From the NCBI RefSeq assembly GCF_018614055.1, contig NZ_JAGGPB010000063.1, positions 1 to 37,161 of the forward strand: DNA of 37,161 nt. The letters are read 5' to 3'. Under the pieces are notes generated by a model. The model worked only from the letters and a program-made list of their open reading frames with translations, did not search any database and was not told the origin of the DNA. Position numbers and translations under genes: made by a program. Source of the stretch: Streptomyces sp. ISL-98 (GTDB taxonomy: Bacteria; Actinomycetota; Actinomycetes; Streptomycetales; Streptomycetaceae). Of this stretch, positions 16,765 to 26,700 are shown piece after piece (the first letter of the stretch is position 1; each line of letters opens with the position of its first letter).

Positions 16765-17162
16765 CGGGAGGACACCCCCCTCGGAGCCGTACCGACGACC
16801 GGCGGGCCCTGGGGCACCAGCGCGGCGCTGAAGCAGAGCGCGCTCGTACTGTGGAGGAGCACCGGCGCCCCGTCGATCAGCACGCTGTCGCGGTCCGGCG
16901 TCCAGCGAACGGTGACGCACGGATGCGGCACGCGGTCGATCATGTGCCGACAGCCGCTGACGGTGAAGACATCCGTGGCGGTGGGCACGGGCAGGCCGTC
17001 GATCCGCACTCCGGACGACGGTGCGGAGGCGGGCGCCACCTGGCCGCCGTGCGGGCAGCCGATCGCGGAACCGCTGTTCACGAGATTCCCGGACAACACG
17101 TTTCTCCCCGTTCTGTTCCTGTACGCCGTCGTTGTCATCACCGGCGTCATCTGTGGCCTCAT
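16761..17162 (-). CDS. PAAR-like spike tip protein (Afp10-like)
   Basis: The 133-residue product has the features of PAAR-like spike tips. GSAIGCPHGG sits near residues 31-40 (Cys36, His38). A second metal-ligand cluster, GCRH...VPHPC, lies at 70-82 (Cys71, His73, His80, Cys82). SVLIDGAPVLLHSTSALC follows at 93-110. PAAR proteins cap the central spike and sharpen it with a bound metal ion. The start at 17162 is an ATGA overlap with the spike gene; a second ATG five codons in is an alternative. It lies between the spike and gp25 genes, the usual place in Afp-type loci. Confidence 0.8.
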   Translation of the reverse strand: MRPQMTPVMTTTAYRNRTGRNVLSGNLVNSGSAIGCPHGGQVAPASAPSSGVRIDGLPVPTATDVFTVSGCRHMIDRVPHPCVTVRWTPDRDSVLIDGAPVLLHSTSALCFSAALVPQGPPVVGTAPRGVSSR

Positions 17163-17686
17163 CGCTTCTTCGGCACGATCAGCCGGCCCTCGTTGATGTT
17201 GACCTCATTGCCGATCAGCACGATCGACGCCCCCTTGCCGTTGCCGATCGTCACGCCCTTCTCGTCGATCTGGACGTACGCCCCGCCCTTGGCCTCCAGC
17301 AGAATCCCCGTACCGCCGGGCACGTCCGACATCACCAGCTTGTGAGCGCCGGGAGTCTGGATCACCACCGGCTGTGAGGCGGGCAGCTCCGCGGTCGCAC
17401 GGGGCGGCAGCTCCGACGCGTCCCCGTACCAACTGCCTGTCCAGATCGGGAAGCTGGGATCACCCTGCTCGAACTCCACCCACACACCGGCCCCGATCTC
17501 GGGGACGACGTACTGGCCCGCCTGACGCCCGGTGAAGGGCAGGCAGGGCAGCGCCCAGGTGGACGCCTCGTCGCCCAGCACATCCGGGACCTGGGCCGTG
17601 ATCCTTCCGATCCTCAGCGGATCCCTGTTGTCGATCACCCGCCCCCGGAATTTGCCGAGAAACCGGTTGTTCGGTCCTGCAGCCAT
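17159..17686 (-). CDS. Spike protein, phage baseplate assembly protein V (gpV/gp5)-like
   Basis: The 175-residue product has an N-terminal OB fold (GRVIDNRDPLRIGRITAQVP, then GQYVVPEIGAGVWVEFEQGD, residues about 15-80) and a C-terminal beta-prism repeat (GGAYVQIDEKGVTIGNG, then IVLIGNEVNINEG), the architecture of the VgrG/gp5 spike. It would trimerise to form the needle that carries the PAAR tip. With the adjacent gpD-like gene it makes up the two halves of a VgrG/Afp8, which are fused in many systems but separate here. Its ATG at 17686 has an AGGAGAA ribosome site. Confidence 0.88.
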   Translation of the reverse strand: MAAGPNNRFLGKFRGRVIDNRDPLRIGRITAQVPDVLGDEASTWALPCLPFTGRQAGQYVVPEIGAGVWVEFEQGDPSFPIWTGSWYGDASELPPRATAELPASQPVVIQTPGAHKLVMSDVPGGTGILLEAKGGAYVQIDEKGVTIGNGKGASIVLIGNEVNINEGRLIVPKKR

Positions 17687-17711
17687 GCGAAGTTCTCCTG
17701 GTCCTCACGTC

Positions 17712-18851
17712 TTACGGACGCACTGTTTTGCTGCGGGCGATCAGGCCCTCTCGGGAGAGCGTGAAGTTCTGCTGATACGAGCCGGGGCGGAGACTGTGGG
17801 TGACCGACTTGACGTAGTAGTCGCCGTCGTACGTCACGCCGGTGCCCCGGACCCCCACCAACTCCCGCGGCCGCAGCACGTATCCATGACGGTTGACATC
17901 CAGCGACCCGGACCCGGAAATCGCGTCCGCGGAGGTGGCTGCCCGGGCCAGCGTCTCGGCCTCGGCCTGCCCCAGCTCCTTCTTCGCCGTACCGGAAAGC
18001 GTCTTGCGCTTGAGGGCGGGCGAGGCGCGGCTGCCGAGGGGCGGGCGCAGCGGGCTGATGTCGGGCTGCGCGAGCAGCCGGGTGTCGCGGGTCCTCGGGT
18101 CCTGCACGCGTGCCTGCGGCTCTTCCCTGGCCGTGCCGTCGTACGCGAACGTCAGCTGGTCGACGGTGGAGTTGTTGTCCATGTTGACGTTGAGCGCGTG
18201 CTGACGCTGACCGATGCGCTTCTCGGGCCCCCAGAAGGCGGTGGACCGCCCGGGCCGGGGCCCGGGATCGAGATAGAACGTGTAACCGTTCGCCCTGGCC
18301 AGCTCGTTGAGGTACTGCAGATCGGTGCCGGTCTGGTAGTCGACGCGCAGCTGCTCTCTGGGCGGCTGATGGATCTGCTCCCGGATGATCCAGGGATCGA
18401 TCCCGTAGTCGGCGTACTTCCGCAGAATCCTCTCGACCCGCTGGGCGGGGGAGAGATTGGGATAGCGGTCGGTCCGCTCCTCGAGATCCATCAGGAGGGT
18501 GAGGTCCTCGCCGGTGACGGTCAGCGTGGTCTGCCCCGGCACATTGCTGGCGCCGACCTCCTGCCGGACGATCAGCCCGTCCAGGATCACGGTCGGGGTG
18601 CCCTTGACCGAAGTCGTCACGATCACCCTGGTCTTCGGGTCGAAGAACCCCTCGGGCAGCAGCCGTTGGGTGATCAGCCCGCGCTTGGTCAGGTCGAAAG
18701 CGAGCTGGAACCCGCTCCGTTCGCCGGCGGTCATGGTGATCTGCGCGGACAGCAGCGCCTCGGCGACCTCGGGCGGCACGGGACGGGTGAGCTTGGGCCC
18801 CATGTGCAGGGTGAGGTGTACGGGCCCGCTCCCGATCGGCTCATCAGCCAT
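17712..18851 (-). CDS. Spike hub protein, phage late control gene D (gpD/gp27)-like
   Basis: The 379-residue product resembles gpD/gp27 hub proteins. It has an early beta-barrel domain (TMTAGERSGFQLAFDL), a second strand-rich part (TTLTVTGEDLTLLMDLEERTD), the helix RVERILRKYADYG, then TDLQYLNELARANGYTFYL, a hallmark of the VgrG/gpD hub. The C-terminal RGTGVTYDGDYYVKSVTHSL matches the last hub strand. It would adapt tube symmetry to the trimeric spike. I chose the ATG at 18851, which overlaps the preceding stop by 8 nt (ATGGCTGA), over a GTG three codons upstream at 18860. Confidence 0.88.
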   Translation of the reverse strand: MADEPIGSGPVHLTLHMGPKLTRPVPPEVAEALLSAQITMTAGERSGFQLAFDLTKRGLITQRLLPEGFFDPKTRVIVTTSVKGTPTVILDGLIVRQEVGASNVPGQTTLTVTGEDLTLLMDLEERTDRYPNLSPAQRVERILRKYADYGIDPWIIREQIHQPPREQLRVDYQTGTDLQYLNELARANGYTFYLDPGPRPGRSTAFWGPEKRIGQRQHALNVNMDNNSTVDQLTFAYDGTAREEPQARVQDPRTRDTRLLAQPDISPLRPPLGSRASPALKRKTLSGTAKKELGQAEAETLARAATSADAISGSGSLDVNRHGYVLRPRELVGVRGTGVTYDGDYYVKSVTHSLRPGSYQQNFTLSREGLIARSKTVRP

Positions 18852-19197
18852 GGAACCCACCCGGCAGAGGAATGTCGATCTCCCGCCCCGGCTCGGCGGT
18901 CAACTCCCGCGGATCGAGGTCGGGATTGGCGTCCGCGATCTGCCACCACTGCCCCGGGTCCCCGAAATAGCGCTGCCCGAGGTGATCGGGCCGCTCACCG
19001 CTGTTGACGGTGTGCGGAGCGGTCTCGTCGTCGGGCGCGTCACTGAGCGGAGGCAGCAACCGCCGCTTCGTGTAGCGGACTTCGGTGCCGTCCGGCTGGG
19101 TGTGAACCCCGATCTCGGCGTCGTGGTACCGGCTGGTGCGCGGGTACGGATGCGATCCGGGGATCGTGTCCAGCGCACTTTCATAAGGCTCGATCAC
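18844..19197 (-). CDS. Small LysM/gpX-like tail protein
   Basis: The 117-residue product ends in a LysM-like segment: SGERPDHLGQRYFGDPGQWWQIADANPDLDPREL, then the strand REIDIPLP. This pattern is found in phage tail protein X and in Afp7-type LysM tails. The first half (TKRRLLPPL) is typical of eCIS versions. In phages, gpX-like proteins sit at the tube-hub junction. The GTG start at 19197 follows the stop of the tube-initiator gene by two bases, and its own stop overlaps the hub gene, so the three are probably co-translated. In Afp this LysM is part of the Afp7 polypeptide; here it is a separate gene. Confidence 0.75.
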   Translation of the reverse strand: MIEPYESALDTIPGSHPYPRTSRYHDAEIGVHTQPDGTEVRYTKRRLLPPLSDAPDDETAPHTVNSGERPDHLGQRYFGDPGQWWQIADANPDLDPRELTAEPGREIDIPLPGGFHG

Positions 19198-19199
19198 CT

Positions 19200-19865
19200 C
19201 TACAGCCCCCGTCCAAGCCCGAGTTCGGCCAGCCGCCCACTTCGTGTGGCCCGGGCCAGCCGCTCCTTCTGCGCCAGATGCGCCATATACAGGTCGGCGC
19301 CGCGATGTCCGGCCGGCAGGTCGCTCACGCTGAGGACCTTCATCCCGATGCCCAGCGAGGCGCGTATCGGATTGAGATTCACATCGAATGCCGACTCATT
19401 GATCGACAACTCGGTGAGCCGCACGGGCATGACGCGCTTGCTCCCCCAGGTGAAGAGGGTCAGCGGCATCTCGATCGGGCTGATCTCGATGGCCCCCTTC
19501 TGGGCCCGCCGAGAGGCTTCACGCAGCTGAGCGGTGGTGGGATGCACGAGCATCTCCAGAGTCGCCAACTCGGGATGAATCCCCTCGGGCGCGGCGACCT
19601 CGAACTGATCGGTGGCGTCGATCTCGGCGGTGAACTTCCAACTCTCCTCGGCGGGCCCCTTGAGCCGCAGGGCCTCGTTGCGATCCCCTCCACTGCCCCC
19701 ACCGCCGGCATCACCCCCTCCACCCGCTGCTTGGGGTGCGAGGGAGCGCTCCAGGGTGTCGGGGTTGAACTGGAGGACGATGATGCGCTGGGGCGTGCCG
19801 CGCTCGGGGTCGACGACGACGATGCCGGAGCGGATGGGCTTGGGTATGTCTGCGTAGCGGGTCAC
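19200..19865 (-). CDS. cis7: Tube initiator (CIS tube / Afp7-like)
   Basis: The 221-residue product carries IIVLQFNPDTLERS at about 28-41, the opening motif of contractile injection system tube-initiator proteins, then KFTAEIDATDQFE and PLTLFTWGSKRVMPVRL, where the tube-fold strands continue. A Gly-rich loop of about 20 residues separates the first strand from the rest. It would form the first hexameric ring on which the tube polymerises. The start is a GTG at 19865 with GAGAGG five bases before it. The symbol follows the Afp/Cis numbering and is an inference. Confidence 0.8.
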   Translation of the reverse strand: MTRYADIPKPIRSGIVVVDPERGTPQRIIVLQFNPDTLERSLAPQAAGGGGDAGGGGSGGDRNEALRLKGPAEESWKFTAEIDATDQFEVAAPEGIHPELATLEMLVHPTTAQLREASRRAQKGAIEISPIEMPLTLFTWGSKRVMPVRLTELSINESAFDVNLNPIRASLGIGMKVLSVSDLPAGHRGADLYMAHLAQKERLARATRSGRLAELGLGRGL

Positions 19866-19929
19866 AGGTGCCTCTCATACGGCGGACTGCGGTGATGCGG
19901 ACATGCGCGAACGGTGAGATCGATGCGGC

Positions 19930-20682
19930 TTACTCATCAAGTGCATAGCGAACTTCGCTGGCCGGGAACGGTGCATCCTCGGGCCATGTGCTTACCAGGT
20001 GTTCGAGAAAGGGGCGGTACTGCTCCAGCAGATCTTCTTCGGCAAGTTCGTGTGCCGAATGAGCCTGAATTCGTAGATCTTCGTCCTCGGTGGCGGCCCG
20101 GAGAGTCGAGATCGCCTCTTCCGTTCGCGCACTGCCCAACGCACCGATCGCGCGTACGCGTTCGTCGTATCTCTCTCCTGTGTTCAACGCGATTTCTCTG
20201 AGGAGGCTGATCAATGCCGGGTCCGGTGTTTCTGACTGCCATACGGTCTCTCTGGCGACTGCCAGGGCGACATTGCGGACCTCTGGGTTGGTGGAGCTCT
20301 GCAGGATGCGCAGCAGCAGACCTGCGTCCTCGGGCTCGGCGAGACTCGTCATCGCATAGAGAGCGCTGGCGTGGTTTGCCCCCTCCCCGGTGAACGGGCT
20401 CATTTCGGCCGCTGATGGCGGCTGATTCAACACCCTTCGTGCAACCTGCAAGATTTCTTCGGAGCAGTCGGCAAACGGATTCTCCGTCCCCATCCTGCTC
20501 GTGGATTGTGCACTCCGATAGTGGTCGAGGGCGATTCCCACGGCGACTGGGTCCGCGCTGCGCAGCAGCAGAAGGAGGGAGTCGACTCTGTTCTTCGCCA
20601 GGTCTGCCGACGCCAATTCATCATGGGCGCGCGCAAGTCTCGGGTCGCTCAGCTCGCCGCCTCGCCAGTAATAGGAATGCAT
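19930..20682 (-). CDS. HEAT-repeat protein, candidate immunity or effector chaperone
   Basis: The roughly 250-residue product consists of paired helices typical of HEAT/Armadillo repeats, for example NPEVRNVALAVARETVW, ERVRAIGALGS and LRIQAHSAHELAEED. There is no enzyme motif, signal peptide or membrane segment. It lies directly after the toxin-like 3' end of the DUF4157 giant gene and shares its lower GC, unlike the tube gene that follows, so the two look like one exchanged module. I used the ATG at 20682, preceded by AGGCAGG; a TTG at 20730, two bases after the giant gene's stop, would add 16 residues. HEAT proteins often bind partners, so an antitoxin, loading chaperone or adaptor is possible. 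None is shown by sequence. Confidence 0.75.
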   Translation of the reverse strand: MHSYYWRGGELSDPRLARAHDELASADLAKNRVDSLLLLLRSADPVAVGIALDHYRSAQSTSRMGTENPFADCSEEILQVARRVLNQPPSAAEMSPFTGEGANHASALYAMTSLAEPEDAGLLLRILQSSTNPEVRNVALAVARETVWQSETPDPALISLLREIALNTGERYDERVRAIGALGSARTEEAISTLRAATEDEDLRIQAHSAHELAEEDLLEQYRPFLEHLVSTWPEDAPFPASEVRYALDE

Positions 20683-20732
20683 AATGACCTGCCTGCTCTC
20701 TTCCGATGTGCCTCGGTGCTCGACCGTCAACC

Positions 20733-23700
20733 CTATCCGATCTTCGCGATAGCGTCGAAGGGGATTTTCCTTCGAATGACCACCTCCTGGGTGCGAATGA
20801 CATCCTCCACTACGTCCAGCATGTGGTTTCCGGTGACTGCGTTATGCAGTTCCCATGTCCTTTGGCCGCGCCGCGAGGTCAGGTCGAAAATGTCTCCTCG
20901 GGATATCTGTGCCAAATCTATGAGTATGATCCCGCTGCCGACCCTCTGCGGTTCGTTTTCGGGTGTTTTCAGCTCCCTTCCTTCCTCGCCGCCGATTTGG
21001 TATCCGTTGGGGTCGGTGATGTCTCCATCGAGCTGCTTCGACGCGGATATGTAGGGAGACGGGTAGCCTCCTGCGGCGTGGTCTGCGGGGCTCTTGGCAG
21101 CACGGTTCGGCTTCCGCAGGGGGTTGTTGTTCCGCTTGCTCTTCTTTCCTTTGTTCTTTTTCTCTCCCTCTTTGCTCGATACCAGGTCATCCTCGTTGTT
21201 GAGGCGCTCGAGGTCTGCCGGTGTGATGTTTCGCCGTAGGTATCGGGGGACAAGTTGGTTTGCGGCGTCCAGAACGAACTGACCGCCTGGTCCCTTGACG
21301 ACCTTCTGGTCGGGGGCCTGGTTTTTTACTCTGGCTTGCTCTTCGTACCGTCCACCATTCCGCCTGAACATTCCCAGTCCGGACGGACCGTTCTTGTCGG
21401 GACGGACCAGTGAGACCAGATGTGAGTCCTGGTGGTCATCCCACTTGAGGCGTTCCCCGCGCTTGAGCAGGGGATATTTAGCGACCTCGCTGCACATCTT
21501 CTTGATCGCGTGAATGTCCGCGTCCGGGGGCATGGTGCGGAACCTGGCAGCGATGGCTGCTCGGAGCTTTGCGCTCTCATCTTTGATGTCGAACGACTCG
21601 TAACCGTCCTCAAGCGTCAGATAGGCGACCTGGTCGTCCCACACCCCCTGTTGGAAAGTCTGTTCTGGGTTGACGGCGGCGGTGATGGCAAAGTCCGGAC
21701 GGCCCTGCGTCGTCAGCTTGGAGAGGCGGTACCAGGCCCGTATCCCGGCCAGCAGGGAGCGGAACGCAACCCCGTCGATGCCGCGGCGCAGCAGTCCGCG
21801 GATCTTGGGGCGTATTCGCGCGATGATCTTTTGCAGCCGCTCCAGCTTGGACTCTTTGGACTTCTCGTCCCTCTTGCGCTTGTCCTGGTTCTGCCTCTTC
21901 TGGTGTTGCTGGTTCTTCTTGTTGTCGCGTAGCCGGTCACGCTTCTTCTTGAAGACGTTGCGCAGCTTCGACGCGCTGTTCTTCAACGCCTTGCCCGGCT
22001 TGCTCTTCTTGAGCTTCTTGCCCAGCGTCTTCCCCGCGTTGCGGACCTTCTTCAGCGCCGACTTGACCGCCGACTTCGCCTTGGCGAGTGCCTCGCCCGC
22101 AGGAGACTTCGGCTTCTTGGGTTTCGTCGGCTTGGGGCCCTCGATCTCTTTCTTCTTCTTGGGTGTCTCGGGCGTCGTGTCCTTCTGGCCCGGGGACTTG
22201 TCGGGGGTCTTGTCCTTGGCCGGGCCCGACGTCGTGTCCTTCGGCTTTGCCGGCGTCGGCTTCGCCGGTGACTTCGGCGTCGCCGCGTCCTTCGCCTTCG
22301 GCGGAGCCTTCGGGCTCGGGGAAGGCTTCGGAGCCACCGGCGGCTTGCGCAAGGCCTGCGTCGCGTTGCGCACCGCGCCCCGCGCCTTGTTGACCGCGTC
22401 GCCCGCCGCCTGCTTCGCGCCCTTGCCCGTCTTCTTCAGGCCCTTCATGATCTTCTCGGCCATCGTCTTGAGGCGCTTGCCCACGCCCTTCGTCGCGCCC
22501 GCAAGGCGGATCATCAGGAAGTTGGCGATGAAGTCGAGCAGCGCGACGATGCCCGCCGCCACCGCCTCGGCGAAGAGGCAGGCCGCCGGGCCGGCCTTGA
22601 CCGCCTTCAAGTAGGCCCAGAACTTGCTGAATGCGGAGAGAATCGAGCTGATGCTCTGCCAGGCAGCCATCAGGCCCTGAACGATTGTGAGGATCGCGCC
22701 CGCCGCGGGGACGATCATCGAGACGACCTTCTCGATGACGATCGACGCGATCATCATCGGCAGCGACGCGATGATCGCGTCCCACGCCATCTTCCCGATC
22801 TGCTTGATCGAGACGCAGCCCTTCACCAGGACATTGATCACGGCCTTGCCGAGGCCGAGGATCCCCTCGACCTTTGTGTCGAACCACCGCTTGACGCCCG
22901 TCTTGATCGCGCCCCAGAGGTGATCAGTGATGCCCGCCTTCGCCGAGCTGCCCGCCTTGCTGATCCAGCCGCCCGGGTCCGGTGCGATATCGGCGATCAA
23001 AGCCGCGAACTTGCCCAGCGCCTCGATCGCCGCCTGGGCGAACTTGATCGCGCCGAGGATGACCGCCTGGTAGATCTTGATGACGGCCTTGATGCCCGCC
23101 TCAAGGACGTCGAGAAGTTTGTTCAGGCCTGCGGCCAGTGCGTCCAGCAGCGCGTTGACCGCCTTCTTCAGGCCGTCCGCCAGCGCGTTGACCCCGGCGA
23201 TCGCCTTGTCGCGCAAGCCCTCGATCGCCTTGCGGAACTTGTCACGTAATTCCGGGAATGCCGCGAGCAGTACGTCACCGATGGCGATCAGCGCGTCCGC
23301 CAGCACGTTGATCGCCTTGATGGCGAGGTCACGTACGAAGTCGATGGCCTTGTTGGCCCACTCCTTGAACGTGTCGATGATGCCGTTGACGAGCTTGCGC
23401 GCCGCATCGAAGACCTTGGTGACCGCGTCGAGGATGGCGTTGAAGGCGCTCTTCACCTTGTCGGCCACCCACCCGAAGAAGCCTCCGGAAGGCTTCTCCT
23501 CCTCCTTCTTCTTCTCGGCCTCCTTCTCTGCCTTCTCGCGTTCCGTGTCTATCTGCTTGTTGTCGTTGTCCTTGCGGTCACTGACCTCCTTGTCCTTGTC
23601 GTCGCGGGCCTTGACGATCTCCTTGTTCTTCTCGCCGTGTTCCTTCTCGGACTTCTTGTCCGCGTCCTCGATCTTCTTGTCCTGCTCATTGCGCCAGCTC

Positions 23701-26700
23701 TCACGCTCGCGCTGAGCCCCATCCGCCGCCCGGCCGCGCTCGGCCGTCTGCTTCTCCGCGTTCTGGGTGACCTCGCGGTCGATCTCGGTCTGCTTCTCCT
23801 GCTTGGCCTGCTGCTCGCCCTGCTTCTGGTCCTTCTCCTTGGCGACCAGGTCGCCCTGTGCCTGGCCCGCGGCGCCCTGGATCTCGCTGCCGCGCTCCTG
23901 CTTGGCGACCGCGCCGACGCCGGGCTTGGGCGTGGACCCGGCCTTCAGCCCGCCGCCCTTCCCGGCGGCGCGACCCGCGGCCTTGCCGACCAGCTGCTCC
24001 TGGGGCGCGTCGGGGAAGATCTGGTCCTCACCCATCGGCTTGGCCGCGTCCTCACGGCCCGTGCCCTGGATGTCGGACTGCTTCTCCTTGAGCGCCTTGG
24101 CCTGGTCGTCCGTGCGCTTGGGGTCGCTCTCGCCCTCCAGCTTGATCTTGGGGGCGGGCCCCACCGTCTTGTTCTGCAGCTCCGGGTCGACGGTCGGGAC
24201 CGCGTTGGCCGCGGCGTCGACGTTCTTCGCCTCTTCCGCGGTCAGCTTGTCCGCCACCGGGGCCGGCGGCGGGGGAGTGTTGTCGGTGGGCTTCGCACCC
24301 TCCGCCTTCTCGCTGCCCTTGGCCTTCTGCTTCTCGCTCTGGCCCTCGGGCCCCAGCTTCTCGACCTTGCCCGTCACCTGGGCGGCAGGAGCGGCTGCCT
24401 CGGGCGGGCCCGACCGGGTGCGCGGCGCACCCGAAGGGCGCTCCCGCTTGGGCGGGTTCGCGTCCAGCCGCTGCTGTTCCTCGCCGACCTTCTTGTCCGC
24501 GGCCGCGTCCACACCGGGCATCGCGGCGGCGGCCTGGTCCGGTGCGAGCTTGCTGACCGTGCCGATGGCGGCCTTCGGGTCCTGGCCCGAGACGTCCGGC
24601 GGCTCCTGCTGCTTCTCCTCGGGGGCCGCACCACCGCCCCCGCCGCTGCAGCTACCGCCGCCTTCTTCCTTCTCCGCCGCGGGTTCCGGCGGGGCGCAGC
24701 CACCGCCGTCCTTCTCCAGCGACGCCTCGGGAGCGGCCTGGGCGCCTTCCGGTGCCGGCGCGCCCATCTTGCCGGGGCTCGCGGCCTGTTCGCCCGCCGG
24801 GCTGACGGCAGCCTGGGCTGCGGAAGGCGCTGCTCCGGGGCCCGCCGCCGTCGTCGGACCGGCCTGTTCGGCGGCGCCGACCGAGCCACGGGGGGCCGCA
24901 CCGGGGCCGCTCTCCTTCGGGATCCGGCTCTTGGGCCCGGCGGCTTCCCGCTCGGACTTGGGCGGCTCGGCGTCCCGCCGTGCGGCGGGGGAGGGGTTGC
25001 GGTCCTCGACCGGCGCCTTCTGCGTCTGCGCACCCGCGGGGCGCATCGCCGCAGGGCCGGGTGAGGCGTCCGGACCCGAAGCAACGGCAGCGGTCTTGTC
25101 CGAGGCAGCGCCCTGCCCCTGGCCGCCCCGCTCCTCCTGCTGCCCGCGCTCCTTCAGCTCGCGCTGCTCATCCTGCGCATCCTTGGCGTCCGGCTTCTCC
25201 TCGCCGTCGCCGGAACCCTCGGCCCTGTCGTCCTGCTCCTGCTGCTCGGCGGCGGCCTGCTTCTCGGCCTCGGGCTCCTGCTGGTCCTTCTCCGTGGTCT
25301 CCGGGTCGGGGCCGACCTCCTGGTCGGTCGGCTTCTCCGGCTGAAGGTCCTTGGCGCTTCGGTCCTCGGCCTGCGCCGCCGGCCCGCCCTCGGGCTTCGG
25401 CGCCTCGCCCTCGACGGGGCCCTCGTCCTCGCCCGGAGCCTTCGCCTCGGGACCGGTGCCGTCCGCGTCCTCCTCGTGTGCCTCGGTCTCGCGCTGCTGC
25501 TCGATCCGTTCCGCCTTCGTCGGCGGCGGCGTGGGGAAGGTGGGGACGGACGGTTCCGCGGCGCCAGGTGTGATGCGGTCGGCGGTCGGTACGGAGGAGA
25601 GGTCCAGGTCGGCGTCGGGCAGATGGTCCTCGGGCTTCAGCTCCGGCCCGCCCTTGGCCGCACCGCCCTTGTCCCGGTCGCCGTCCTGCTCGCCGCCGAT
25701 CTCGTTGTCCGCGCCCGCCTCGAGCCCGAGCGGCTTCTCCTCCTCGCGCGGTTCGTCCTCGTCCTCGTCCTTCTCGTGCAGGCCGTGCTCGGACAGCGCG
25801 CTGTCCCGCTGCTCCGCCCGCTCGTCCACCTTCTCCGGGCGTACGGGACCGGGCTGGCCCTTCGCCTTCGGGTCGAGGTTCTCCTGCTTCGAGCCGTCCG
25901 CGGGCTTCTTCGCGTCGTCCTTGCGCTTGCGCTTGTCGGCGCCGGGGGCGTTGGCCTGCTCCGGGTCCTGTTCCTCCCGGTCGCGCTGCTCCTTGCGTTC
26001 CTCCTTGGCCTGCTCGGCGCCGTCCGCCTGGCCCTGCGCGCGCTCGTTGGCGGCCTCGTCGACCCGCTCGCGGTCCTGGCCCTGCTTCTCCTCTTCCTGC
26101 TGCTGCTCCTGCGACGCCTGCTGCCGGGCCTGGGCGCGCTCGTCCTCCTGCTCGGTGCGCTGCGCGGCCTCGGCCTTCTCGGCTGCCGCGTCCGACTGCG
26201 CCCTGCTCTGCTCGCCGCCGCGCTTCTCGTCCCGCGCCCTGGCGTCCTTCTGTTCCCCGCGGGAGTCCTCGGCCTGTTTGTCCTTCGAGCCCTGCTTGCT
26301 CTCCTCCTTGTGCTTCCACTGGGTGCGCTCGACACCCAGCAGCTCGAAGAGGTCGGTCTCGGGCTCGGGCACCTCGGCCGGCTGGAGGTCCACCGGCAGG
26401 ACATCCGCCGCCTCGGCGAGGTCGAGCACGCGGTCGTACTCGTTCGAGAGCAGCCGCACCTCCAGCCGGTCCAGCACGGAATCCTGCAACTGGGGTGACA
26501 TGCGGGCGAGTTGGAGGCGCACCCGCCCCGACAGGTCCGCCGGGTCGCCGCGCAGCGAGCGCACCACGCCGTTCGCCAGCCGGTCCACCAGCGTCGCGGG
26601 GTCCAGCAGCTCCATACGGTTGCGGTCGGCGTCGACCATTGCGTACCGCAGCCAGCCGGGCGTCGCCTGGTCCGGCTCCACCTCCGGGGCCTGCTCCCCG

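Noticed and set aside
20682..20733. Overlap of the HEAT gene with the giant gene through the TTG start
   Set aside because: The TTG at 20730 lacks a proper ribosome site, whereas the ATG at 20682 has one; I used the latter but the former remains possible.
23637..25344. Leu-rich plus-strand frames that look membrane-like
   Set aside because: They are the complement of the Lys/Glu/Gln-rich low-complexity part of the DUF4157 protein, so the apparent Leu-rich segments are an artefact.
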